A DNA stretch of 64,000 bases from Termitomyces sp. T153 (lineage: Eukaryota > Basidiomycota > Agaricomycetes > Agaricales > Lyophyllaceae), in contig JACKQL020000025.1 in NCBI GenBank assembly GCA_018296165.2, positions 248,001 to 312,000 of the forward strand, given 5' to 3'. The notes under the pieces were generated by a model, which was given only the letters and a program-made list of their open reading frames with translations, searched no databases and was not told where the DNA came from. A program made the translations under genes and the position numbers. The number at the start of each line of letters is the position of its first letter. The first letter of the stretch is position 1. Shown here one piece after another: positions 1-11,124 of this stretch.

Positions 1-725
1 TCTCTACTCGAGACAAAATTCACTCTCGAAGAGAAAAAGCGCGAGCGCAGAGCTTTTGGTGCCAAGTTCAAAACAGAGGAGGACTATATCAGCCAAGAAA
101 AGGCCGCCGCCGACAAAGCCGCGGTAGATCAGCTTGCATTGCAGGAAGGAGAAGGTGGTAAACTGATGCCCCGTGTCCATGAAGCGGACCTCAATCGTGA
201 CTACAAGAGTCTCGACCGCAAGGGCAGGCGCAATATCTATCTCCTTCTGCAGACCAAAGTGGATGACAAGGAAATCTGGCGCTTCCCTCAGGGTGGAGTC
301 GAAAAGGGAGAGCTTTTGCATCAGGTGCGCCTCAAGCGTTAATCCCGCGCGAACACCCGTTTACATTTCTTTCGACTAGGCTGCGCAAAGGGATTTGTAT
401 GCCGAATGCGGGGACAAGATGGATACCTGGATTGTGAGCCGCAATCCTGTCGGCGTTTATAAGGAGTCGCCGCTAGATATGTCATTACCGGAGCCAAAGG
501 CAGAGGTTCGTCCGTTCAGATTCAGTGCAAAAATGTCCTCAGACCTTTCGTCTCACACAACTCCAGAAAATTACTTTTTTCTTCAAAGGTCACATCTTGG
601 CGGGCCAGATACATCCGAACCCAACTGCCATCCCGGATTTTGCCTGGTTGACAAAGCAAGAGATTGAAACTCGCGTGGACAAGGACTATTGGGACGGCGT
701 AAAGGATATTCTATCCGACTACTAG
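1..725 (+). CDS. MRPL17: Mitochondrial ribosomal protein mL46 (MRPL17 type), 5' partial
   Basis: Large-subunit mitoribosomal protein with a Nudix-like fold. The window opens inside the gene, so the N-terminus is missing. What is visible is a charged segment, then the core with DRKGRRNIYLLL and WRFPQGGVEKGE, which is the degenerate Nudix region of the mL46 family, and a C-terminus with KDYWDGVKDIL ending at the stop near 723-725. Two introns are inferred: about 325-379 (ends in ctag) and 506-566 (GTTCGT..CCAG). They join the core to the segment KITFFFKGHILAGQ. Catalytic Nudix activity is not expected in this family. The gene converges on NUC1, with about 50 bp between the stop codons. Confidence 0.85.
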
Positions 726-777
726 ATCATGCTCTATTGATACTTAATGATTAATCCAAACTCATTTGGCACATGCT

Positions 778-2186
778 TTATTTGGGAGCAGCGATAGCCT
801 TTTGGCTTTGCTTTCGGGCATCGTCGAATCTCCGGACAATAACTTGACACTTGGTCGACTTGCAAATATGATGTGAGTGAGTCTTGATCTCGTCAGAGAA
901 GAAAGTAAGGCCCGCAGCACGCTCAACAGCATCCACTACAATAGGGAACGATGAACGACACTCTGGCGCGAAGGTCCGAACGCACCTGGCACAACGAAAC
1001 TTTCGAGAGGTACTTCATCTGGTATTATGGCATTCGGGAGAACAAATGCACCCGTAGAGATATCAAGAACGTCCGGGTTTGAAGGTGAGACCGGTTTGGA
1101 TGTCAAAACGACTTTGGCGAAGTGGGTGGGAACAGAAACATTGGGCGGAGACCCAATGACTTCATGAGACTTTGAAAAGAGAGGCAGTGAATAGACAGGA
1201 AAGAAAAGACATCGAGGGTACTCACCACTCGCCACTTCCCGTCACTATCCTGGCGCGGTAAATACAAAGGTACAGTGAATATATACACGTCTTGGAAACT
1301 TCCCGTCAGACGTCGACACCAGTCTTCCAAATATGCCCAGTCTATAATTGTATGTCAATTAAGAGGGCGGGAGACGAAGGGGAATCAGAGAACGAACAAT
1401 GCCTGTTGAAACCATCTCCAACTTGGGGCGCCATATTTGAAAGAAGGAATGTTTCGTCCATGGCTTCCTGTGAGGAATATTGTCACTGGAGAGTTGCGAT
1501 ACAAGTACAAGACACTACGAACTTGCGAGAATTTTGCATCAGCAGCAGGTACCCTATATATACATTGATAATTTTAGTGGGGAAGAACATCGCAGGTCTC
1601 ATTCTGCACTCACATATGACCACGGTCATATCCACTCCTGAAGTAGTCTTTCAACCGTGCCCGGAATGGAACGGGCAAAGACTCATCCTCAACAAAGTTG
1701 GACTTGGACCGGTCACCACCTTCTTTTCCCGGCTTCAGGGAAGCTTGAGTGAGATGCTCCGCGGTCTGTTACTCATGTATCAAGGAGATAGGTCAACGGG
1801 CAAGACTACAAGTTGAAAACGAACCCATGCTGGATGGCGTAAGCGCCTGTCATATGCCGTGATATATGCTTGACGGACTAAGGTGTCCGAGATGGGCCCT
1901 GAACGTCGTACAAGATTTCAAGTTGACAACCCAAAAGAAAGCTGGTCTGGGGCTGACCTGGATTCCCGTACTTTAAGATGGATGAGGCAGCAATAGAAGG
2001 GACGAGAGCAACCTCTTGCAATTTTGCTTTTCCGACTTTGTCCAACTCGATTATTGGGGACGTAACTGGAGTCGGCCTAGGCGGCAATGTGGACTGGTTT
2101 CTGCTGGAAATGGCGGTGGCCACACCACCACCTACTAGAGCTCCAGCAGCGAAAAACGCAGCACGGATGAAGGTAGAACTCGGCAT
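778..2186 (-). CDS. NUC1: Mitochondrial DNA/RNA non-specific endonuclease (NUC1 / EndoG)
   Basis: Sugar-non-specific nuclease of the mitochondrial intermembrane space, used in mitochondrial nucleic-acid turnover and fungal cell death. The N-terminus (MPSSTFIRAAFF, then a glycine/alanine-rich hydrophobic stretch) fits a mitochondrial anchor. The catalytic DRGHM motif lies near 1611-1626, followed across an intron by VPAADAKFSQ and the metal-site region EAMDETFLLSNMAPQ. The C-terminal half contains LEDWCRRLTGSFQDVY, DSDGKWRV, PPNVSVPTHFAKV and PNAIIPDEVPLESFVVP, all typical of EndoG. At least six short introns are needed. An upstream in-frame ATG at 2243 would add MRRFLIVTQTLLVGYF; I chose 2186 because the family begins near there. 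Confidence 0.92.
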
Positions 2187-2671
2187 CGAGACTGGGAAGT
2201 AGCCTACTAGCAAAGTTTGTGTAACTATCAAAAATCTTCTCACGTGTTGCAGCGCGCCTCTCGAGTCGCTCCTCGCTCAAGGTGGATCTTCATTCTCAAA
2301 AATATTTTAAAAAAAATGAAATACTCATTTTCATAAATACAAGAATCATTGACAGCCAAAAGACGAATGTAGAGCATAGATGATGAGAGTATGATACGTA
2401 TAGGGAAGAGGGAGGATGGGGAAAGCTGTGATTGAGCAAATCCATGAAGACGAGAGAAAGCTGTAGGTCCCCTTCAGTGTTTGAAATGATAATGAATGTA
2501 AAGCTGAACAAGGACATCGATGATACATGTATGGCAGTGTGAAACACGAACGAGAGGTGGTTAAATGTAGTGTTTATGAGTGAAGTTTGATTGACGTTGG
2601 AGATCAGTTTCAGTTATTGCAACCGTCTTCTCCCAGTGAACTGACTGCGTGGGCTGCATCGGCACTCTTCG
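2187..2671. other. Gene-free stretch between NUC1 start and RRM/R3H gene end
   Basis: This 485-bp interval holds the NUC1 promoter and the 3' flank of the downstream minus-strand gene. There is an A/T-rich run around 2297-2340. The open frames here show no family resemblance or codon pattern of a gene. No RNA gene or repeat is seen. Confidence 0.6.
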
Positions 2672-4497
2672 TCAGATCTCCAGAGGTTCGTAAGTCCGAG
2701 CGTCGAGCACGCCTCGGGTCTGACTTTCACTAGCACCAACTCGGCTGTCCCGTCTGCCAAAGCCCCCAATGCCAGGGCCTCGAGGCTGACGGACAACGTT
2801 GCTGGTGACTTCATGACTTCCGTTCAGAGAAGCTGAGCTGATTGAAGAGGGGAGGCTCGGCACTGGAGGCACAGAGTTTCCATTTCCGAACGGGCTGCCA
2901 TTTGGAAACAGGGAGCCGAAACCGGAAGGTACGCGTCGCGAAGGCGAAGCAATGGTGGCATAGCCTTCACGTATGTTGCCATTGGAAGCGCGGGAGCTGA
3001 GGCGCGGCGCCTGAGAGTGCAATGTTTTCATATCCGGCATGGATTTCTTGGCGCGAAGACTGTTCGTCGTTGTAACTTGACCGGTGGGGGTAAGATAGGC
3101 CGAGGGTGCACGAGAAAGAGTGTGTGGCACCTGGCGCTGTGTTGGCTGTTGAACTGGGGGTTGTTGTTGCTGTTTAAAGTTTCTTGATCAATCGATGGAT
3201 GAAACATAGGAAAATTCCCAAACACGCACCCTCTGAGGTTCGAAACGAGTTACCACAACATATCTCTCGTCTCCTTCACCAATGGAGTAGTGATAAACAC
3301 CAAGTTTCTGCGCAAGCAGATGAACGACCCTTCTTTGCTTCGGACTAAGAGATCGGGAGAATGCAAGCTCATCACGCATAGGGTCCTCCTTAAATACAAG
3401 AATCCTAGAGTAGATCTCTAGAGTAGACGGGTCATTCAGATCAACCTCATCCGCCGAAGTCTTTCCGGTGACGCTCGGTGTAGAGGATTGAGCCTGACTG
3501 GCGATTACGGGAGCCGAGTTGAGTGACAAATTATATTGGGGCGTCGGCATTGCCGTCGGGTTAGGCGGGGAATACTGTGGTTGCTGGTAGGGGGATCCGG
3601 AAGAAAAAGAGCGCCCGGGGCTGAATGCCGAAGATAAGGCAGATCCGTAATCATCGTAGAGAGAATTGGTAGCATTGACAGCATTTTGTTCCTTCTCAAG
3701 CTGCATGGAACGCATACGACGGATAGCCTTTTCGCGCTCGATGCGTTCTTTCTCACCCGCTTGTAAAACTTTTTTGTACTCGACTCGAAGTTTGCGCCCT
3801 TGGACATCGAAACCGTTCAAGGCAGCAACGACGGCATCAGCATCCTGCGCCTGGCGGAAGTTGGCGAAAGCCAGCCCACGGAATGACCCTTGTTGATCAA
3901 GATGATAGTTGAAGGCGTAAGGTGTGGGAATGGAAAGAGATGCCTGTCGGAGGAAAAGGTTCAGACTCGGCAAGATCACCGGGCAAGAAAACATACAATT
4001 ATATCAAGTAGGGTTTCACGCTTGACATTGAATGGTATATTTTTGATAACAATGGCGGTGGGGATGATTTCGTCCTCAGGATTTTGACTGGGAGTAGAGG
4101 GAACTATAGGTGCCGGATTGAGATGCCCCATAGGGGGCGGTGAGCCGCCAGCGGAAGAAAAGTCCGAATTGTTGTTGGGGGACAGTGACCGACTGTCGGA
4201 TGCATTATTACAATTATCAAGCCATTGCTGAAGATTGAATTAAGGAGAAGGCAATCGCAGAAAATCGAATGGACTGACAGTGGGCAGAGCACTACGGATA
4301 GGCTTATTCTTGAGAGGAGATTGATTCAGACTAAGAGGATTGTAGGAGGACTGGGAATGTATTCCTGGAGAGGTGGCAAAATGATACTGGGGCCTGGCGT
4401 TGTTGTTGCCTTCGTAATCGTAATTGTCGTTAAGACGTTGCTGGGAGGAATGAGACGAGAGGGACAATGAGGAGATGTCGGGAGGAGAACTGGTCAT
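2672..4497 (-). CDS. RNA-binding protein with RRM and R3H domains (Pin4/Cip-like)
   Basis: Predicted cytoplasmic RNA-binding regulator of about 553 aa in four exons: 4279-4497, 3997-4227, 3230-3943 and 2672-3169. A serine-rich N-terminus is followed by an RRM with RNP2-like AIVIKNIPFN (about residue 130) and RNP1-like GSFRGLAFANF, then a charged helix EKERIEREKAIRRMRSM. An R3H domain follows (LAFSRSLSPKQRRVVHLLA..HYSIGEG), with a disordered, Gly/Ser-rich tail. RRM plus adjacent R3H is the arrangement of yeast Pin4 and fission yeast Cip1/Cip2, which act in stress- and checkpoint-linked mRNA control; that role is inferred. The start at 4497 (MTSSPPDIS) opens the serine-rich region. An in-frame ATG at 4635 would add about 46 aa that look unlike the rest. 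Confidence 0.85.
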
Positions 4498-5334
4498 GAT
4501 GTCTTGCAACGGGAGCGCACGGAGCCCGAGTTCTGCTGGCTGCTCGTCAAAGAAATAGAGCAAGAAAGTGAAGAGGTCCAACAAGGACTTTTGATGGAAT
4601 TTGCAAATCGTCTCTGTTGTCTCTTGCTTATCCAATCCTTAGCACCCCTTTGTAATTTGACTTGACTATCTACAAACTGACAGCGACGGGTTGAAGAGGT
4701 GCCAGCACACTCTCTACGTCGAGCGTCACTCGAATACATCCTGAATGATTCCATGGTCCACGCAACTTGGGCGTGACTGCCGGACGTGGGTGTAGATCAG
4801 CTTTTACAGCGTTCTCTCTCAGTAGTACTAGTAGAATATCTGACGATGGCAGCGCAAAGCGGCGACCCCGGGTAGCCGTCTGCTTCGGTGCGGGCGTTGG
4901 ATGAAATATTGGCGGTGGAAGCGATGGAAGCTTATGCATATGTTTTGGTTCACTGAGATACTGTTAGTGAAAAGATGGTTCAAATACTATTTTATACGCA
5001 CTTTCTCGGCGGGGCTGGGCCAGGCACTAGACGAAGTGAGGAAGGAGGCGCACGACGCCTCATGACAAAATAATTCGACAAATGTGATTTTCTTCTACGA
5101 CAAAGGCTATAATCTCTTGCCTGCTGGACATATTGACACTGAAATCAAGATCTTTATAATTAAACTCACATGCACGGTTCAGCAACCAGTGCTGAAAGTA
5201 TAGAGCAAGATATAGTGACCTGGCAAATCGGTTGTTGATCTAATAACTATACCCCTCACTGTCAACCTTACGTAATGACCCCATGGGTTGTGCAGAACTA
5301 AGATACAACAAAGGAGCTACAGATACAGTATCGG
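4498..5334. other. Intergenic: promoter of RRM/R3H gene and 3' flank of UBE2C
   Basis: This interval is about 840 bp. Minus-strand open frames at 4494-4754 and 4670-4939 could be 5' UTR or an unrecognised 5' exon of the RRM/R3H gene, but no conserved motif supports either. Nothing else is recognised. Confidence 0.5.
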
Positions 5335-6237
5335 TCAGGACATCGGAACGTCTTTGAGGGAGCGGTAATGCTTAAGCACTTGAGCTTTAAAGGCTGGAGC
5401 CGCCAGTCAGCACGGGCCTCATTTTTTGCATAGATACCTACCATCAGGCGTGTTCCAAAGCCCCGCCGCCTCGGGGTTCAAGGGTGATGCGTTATTGGGT
5501 TCTATTGTTGATAAGATAGAGGAGACACATTGGTGCAGGCAAACACACCTCCAAATAAAGACTGAAGGGAGAGAAGGATTGTTTGAACGCTGTAGACAGC
5601 TGACCACTTATCCTGAGATCGATTTTAGCAAAATTGATTAAGTACACGAAAATCAAGAAACCTGTAAGATATCCAGGCAGATTGCACCCCCGACCAGGTC
5701 AAAGTTGGGATGGTAACAAGGCGTCTCAAATTTGATCGTGGGTGCAACATAAGGATAATTTGGAGGGAATGAAATGGAGATTCGAAAGGCCAATCCAGCG
5801 TAAACCTGTAAAAAAATCATGTAAAATGAGCAGTCAACAATAGCTGGTACATTGACATACTGTCTCCGGCGGGCCCTCAATGGTCCCGATCCACTCAAAG
5901 AGGTTACCATCACTCTTGGGAAATGCAGACTAGGCCAAAATTCAGTATTGAAGCAAGTGAAGCTGTGCATGCCACCCACTATACCCGGGGATGAAGACAT
6001 CTAAATAAAGTCAAGATGCGGCGTTGCGAAAACATGTGGCAAGACTCACCATCAAGGTCATAAGTTCATTCCCTAAACTAGAAACACGGGTATGTATCAG
6101 TGAAAGGGACATGACCAGCAAGCATAATAAATGGCGCACCGTTTAGCAACGCTGCCAGCCACTTGTTGGGACGATTCGGTGGCATTGGTTTTTTGGGATT
6201 GACGAGGGGGCACAAGAGAAGTGGTGAGCTGCTCCAT
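5335..6237 (-). CDS. UBE2C: Ubiquitin-conjugating enzyme E2 C (UBE2C/UbcH10 type, APC/C partner)
   Basis: E2 enzyme that charges ubiquitin for the anaphase-promoting complex. Spliced, it gives exactly 180 aa, the length of human UBE2C. The order is a short N-terminal tail, [15 protein letters not shown] (helix 1), [30 protein letters not shown], then the active-site region [16 protein letters not shown] with the catalytic cysteine at residue 115. It ends [19 protein letters not shown]. Seven exons are needed, including ones of 28 nt and 21 nt. The last intron begins GTAGGTATC inside the codon for Ala in NTPDAFK and removes an early in-frame stop at 5421. The gene is divergent from EDE1, with 353 bp between start codons. 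Confidence 0.93.
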
Positions 6238-6590
6238 CGGGTCGTAAATAGATATATGTCGTGAACAAGAAAAGCGGAAAAGTACAAGTTAGAAAACATA
6301 AACTTGAACTCGTCCCATATAAAGTGGATGGTCACGTGCGCATCCAGACCCTTGCCTGCGAGACCAGGGCCGAGTCGGATGGTCATTGGAGCACTGGAGA
6401 GCAGACAAGCTTCCTTGCGCAGTGGGACCGATGGGGGAGACTGGGTGCAGACACCATGGACGACGATGCCTGTGGTGGATTGGAAACTACGGCCCTTTTG
6501 ATGGACCGTGTGAAGATGGATCGCTTATGTGGAGAACAGACACGGCAGTTCTGGAGAACAAACAGCTTGGTCAGAACCCACTTGGACATA
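6238..6590. promoter_or_regulatory. Shared upstream region of UBE2C (-) and EDE1 (+)
   Basis: The 353 bp between divergent start codons must carry both promoters. A plus-strand frame is open from 6261 into EDE1 and could extend that protein by 110 aa. However, it crosses this shared region and shows no domain, so it is left out. Confidence 0.55.
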
Positions 6591-9500
6591 ATGTCCAAAT
6601 ATTCCCCCACTCCTGCAGAACTCGTTCTTGTCTCCCAGATATTCAACAAGGTCGACACCCAGAAGCTTGGAATCCTCACCGGCGATGTCGCGGTCAAGGT
6701 CTTTGGTGGCGCGAAACTTTCGCCCACTGTTCTCGGCGAAATTTGGAGCATCGCTGACGAGGATAACAATGGCTGGCTCCCACGCAAGGGTGTCGCCATC
6801 GCTCTGCGTCTCATGGGATGGGCACAGAAGGGCGAGACCATAACGCCCGACTTGGTTCACAAGCGTAAGTATGCATCTCTTCCGCGCCGCGGCTTGGATT
6901 TGATGCCACCATCTCTCTTAGCTGGGCCTCTTCCGGAGATTGAAGGTTATTCTGCTGTCACTCAACAGGTCACTGGTACCTCCCTGGCAAAATCACCACC
7001 TCCCAGTCTTCCTGTCCTAACTGTGCAGGAAAAGGTCAAGTTTCTGAACATCTTCAACAAGGCTGGACCAGACTCGAACGGTCTTCTTAATAGTCAGCCT
7101 TCTTGCCCGCCTGTCTATGAAGTATCACCGATGCATTATTTTCCATAGGCACCAAAGCTCGAGACATCTTCCTCAAATCGAAATTGAGTAATGACACACT
7201 TCTTCAGATCTGGTTAGGAGCCCTTCGCGCTTAATGTGAAGTTTGTTCTGACATCCGGTAGGAGCATCGCCGATACACAAGATAGAGGTGCCCTTGATTC
7301 TACAGACTTTGCAATCGCAATGTACTTCATACAGGCGCTTATGTCTGGCCAAATTACATTCGTACCCACTTCCCTGCCTCCTGGCCTGTACCAACAAGCT
7401 GGAGGGAGCTCAACGAGTAATCAAGGCAGTGTTCGGTCTCAAATGACGGGAAATAGTGGTTCCTTCAGTCCTCTGAGGGGCGTATTCCCCCAAACCCGCA
7501 GCACTATTCAACCGCAGTATACAGGACCAAGTCAACTCCTGCAGCCTAATCATACTGGATTGTCTGCTACATCTTCGAAACCCCCTGCGTTGCCTGCCCG
7601 GCCTACTTCATCTTTCCTTGTTCAACGTAACGGTCAAACTCCACAATGGGATCTTACTCCAGGAGACAAGGCTTCTGCAGATAGGTTCTTCGACGAACTC
7701 GACACTGCACGCCGTGGCTACATCGAAGGTGATGTCGCTGTTCCTTTTTTATTGAAATCAAACCTTCCAGGTGAAGAATTAGCTCGCGTTTGGTGAGTCT
7801 TGTATCATTTGGATGAGATCTGTCCCCTTTCATTCTTACATAACGATAGGGATCTCGCCGATATCAACAATGATGGAAAGCTCACACGAGATGGGTTTGC
7901 CATCGCAGTGTACTTGATCCAGAAGAAACTCGCGGGTGTCGATCTTCCAAATGCTCTTCCTCTTTCCTTGATCCCCCCTTACTTACGTGCTAACGCATCT
8001 TCTCCATTCGTTCTCCAGCAACAAGCTCCTCAAGAGCCTGCCAAAGACTTGCTATGGGATGATACTCCGCCCGCTTCCGCTACTGTTCCGTCCCCTCACG
8101 CAGCCGAAGCACTCTCATCAGCTTCGCCACGCTCCGTTTCCGGTCCTGTTCCAGCCAACCGAGATCCTTTTGGTTCTTCATCTGTCCCCGCTAACCGTGC
8201 GTCGCATTTGACTAGTTCTGTCGTTTTGCTCATTCGAGATGACTTGAAACAGCGATGTCTCACCGTGATTTACTCAGTGATGATGATGATACCGTTGGCC
8301 ACACATCACCTCTGCAAGACCTGTCCGCAGAGATTGGAAACACCCAGAACCAGCTCAATTCGACCAATAGAGCTCTCGATACCTTAAAGAATGAAAGAGC
8401 TCAGTCTGACGAGCGATTTGCTAGCCAGCATTCTCAGCTCGAGAGTCTACAAGCTCAGCTCGCTACCGCGAAGGCTTCATATGAGACAGAAACCAAGACT
8501 TTGGCTAGCATCAGGGAGCGCCATTCTGCGCAAACTGCGGACATACAGAAGTTGAAAGAGGAGCTCATTCGTGCCGAAAGTGATTTAAGTGCTATCCGCG
8601 TCGAAAAGGCAGAGATCGAACATGCTTACTTGCGTGACAAGGAGGAGACTAGGGAACTTCATCGTACCATGAATGAATTCAGCCAACTAATTGAAGCAAC
8701 GAAGGCTGAGGTAGAGAAAACAAAGAAGGATGCGAAGCAACAGAAGGGTTTACTAGCTATTGCTAAAAAACAACTCAGCGCCAGGGAGACAGAAAAAGCC
8801 AAGGCAGAGAAGGAATTAGAGGAGGCTACCGCAGAGGTCGCCGCCATCACCAAAGAACGTACGGATGTGGAAGCTGAACTTGTCGCCCTTACCTCGGCCC
8901 CAGCTCCTACCCGTGCAGATTCGACAACATTTGCTGCAAATCATCCACTTCCATCCTCTCCTGACCGTACTAGTCCAGTTCCCTCTACAGTCGCTGTAAA
9001 GAGCAACAATCCCTTCGACAAACTACAAAAGTCTGATGGTACTCCTCGTTCCCAATCTCCCTTCTTACCCTTTGTTGCTGCGGCGCTCCCTTTTCCCGGT
9101 ACTGAGGACACCGCGAGCACCACCAATGCCATTGATCGAGCCTCTTCTTTTGATCCCTTCGGATTTTCTGCTGCTTTTGAGACAGATGACTCCGCTTCGA
9201 ACGGAGCTCCGCCGCCTATTCTTCAGCATATGGTATCTGGAGCATCAACTCCAAAGTCAGCTCCCCTCGATGAGAGGACCCCTGAAGTCCCTCAGTCTAT
9301 CATTTCTCCCGGAACCGAAAGAGAAAGTGACTTTGTCACGCCTCCAACCACAGCCACTCCAACCCGCTCATTGACTTCAAGTCCTGCTCCTATGAAATCT
9401 AATGTCGATGCTGCGAAGTTTCCCCCTCTGGACGATGCCACTTCAAACATTTCTCATCCTGATGTTCAAGACCTAACTACTACTAACAGCACCCGCGCGG

Positions 9501-10680
9501 ACCAAGAGACAGATTTAGGACTGAAGAAGCTAGACATCAATGAATTGGACAGCGACAGCGAGGACGAAGTTCCCCTAGCAGATTTGGCAGCCAAAAGCAA
9601 GGCTTCTCCAAAAAGGTCTGCAATCCCACTGAAAGAAGACGTACCAGTTTCCGAGGGGCCATCTTTCGACGACGTCTTCGGAGTGACGCCACCATCCACA
9701 GAAAATTCTTCAGTGGGTCCAGCAGCAACTAACTCCCAACCTGTCACAGTTGAACACTCCGCATCCGCAGGCGTGAGCGCTTTCGACGAAGCGATGGCTA
9801 TAATCCCTGGTTCTACAACTCCGAACAAGCAGACATTCACCTTCGATTCTGCCTTTGACGATAACTTTGACTTCAACAGCGCCACTAACAAACCATTCCC
9901 GCCTCCTCCCACAAGCACTACTATTACAAGAGAAGAAAACACCCAGGGGGTTGACAGTATCTTCGTTCCCAACTTGAAATCTTCCCCTGAACCTTCACCT
10001 TCCTTTTCAGTTACAAATGGTCATGCAGTAGGAAGCTCTTCGACTACTTCCGAACCCAAACCCGACGACACCAAACCTACCGACCCCAAACGTATTGACT
10101 CCAAACCTACTTTTGATGAAGCTTTTTCGGGGTTTGACTCTGGTCCATCATTGACTCTGGATAGTTCATTTTCTGTCCCTGCGTCCAAGCCCGCCGTTTC
10201 TTTAGCTTCTCCTTTCCTCTCGTCCACCCCGGCCACTCCGCAAGTGAGACCCGTTTCTCCTCCTGCCCCAGCAAGAACTAGGTCTCCACCACCTCGTACG
10301 TTGTCTCCAAAGCCCCCTCGTACATCCACCTCGTCAAAGGAGACACACGAGAAAGTCAAAGAATCTGCCCCAAGGCATTCAAAACTCAGTGTATGTGCTT
10401 CAATGTTTCCTTGCTCATGCATTGATGTCACTAACGACTGAACTAGATCCGCTTACCCTTTGGCAAGAAGAAAAAGCAACAAGCTGAGCCCCTGCCATCA
10501 TCGCCTGCACAACATCTCTCACCTCCCCGCGAGACAGTTACTCCAGCTGTCGATGACGACGTGGAAGCCGTTAAACAGCTCACCGCGATGGGCTTCAGTC
10601 GAGCAGTAGCTATCGAAGCTCTAGAGAAATATGATTATGATGTGCAGAGGTCTCTCAACAATCTACTTGGTTCTACATAA
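6591..10680 (+). CDS. EDE1: EH-domain endocytic scaffold with UBA (Ede1/Eps15-like)
   Basis: Early endocytic-site scaffold of about 1250 aa. Three EH domains come first: one starting MSKYSPTPAELVLVSQIF, a second with IADTQDRGALDSTDFAIAMY, and a third with FDELDTARRGYIEGDVAVPF..LADINNDGKLTRDGFAIA. A long coiled coil follows (about 8290-8890, rich in E/K/A/Q). Then comes a disordered tract with DPFG and NPF-like motifs, repeated FDxAF/FDDxF units, and a basic patch FGKKKKQQ. The C-terminus is a UBA domain (VEAVKQLTAMGFSRAVAIEAL). At least six introns are visible: after LVHK, GLLN, LLQIW, ARVW, VPAN (8194-8251) and SKLS (10390-10446). EH domains bind NPF peptides and UBA binds ubiquitin. I chose the start at the first residues of EH1. 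Confidence 0.92.
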
Positions 10681-11124
10681 TCAGTAGCGCTTTCGTTATT
10701 GACAGCGAGGAGATGTTTCACAAACACTTTCATTGGCTTCTATTTCCCTTTACTTTATGTACTACGACATATCTAATCACCTTTCAGCCTACATATCGGG
10801 AAGGCCCAAGATCTTTTCAACGTCTTTCGAACTCTAAATTGGTATTATGGACAGTTCTACCAAATAAATGACATGCATGAGTATAATAATTTACTCTTCA
10901 ACTCGACTTCCCCTCTGTATCAACACCAAGCCCGAGTTCTGTCAAAAGTTAGCAGACTTTCAGTCAAGGTCAAAGATCTGAACATAGTGACAATCAGTGC
11001 AAGCAAAAAGACTTAGCCTTGACGGGGTGCAGGAATGGGAAGCGTAGGGCAGACGGGTGTAACAAGGAGCCCAAAATGTCAACCTCGAGTATCTGTGAAC
11101 GAAACCCAACTTGGAAGCTATATC
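10681..11124. other. Gene-free stretch between convergent genes
   Basis: This interval of about 440 bp is the combined 3' flank of EDE1 and the acidic-protein gene. It is A/T-richer than the coding flanks. No gene, repeat or RNA is recognised. Confidence 0.6.

Noticed and set aside
6261..6590. N-terminal extension of EDE1
   Set aside because: Open frame only; it crosses the divergent UBE2C promoter and has no domain, while the EH domain begins at 6591.
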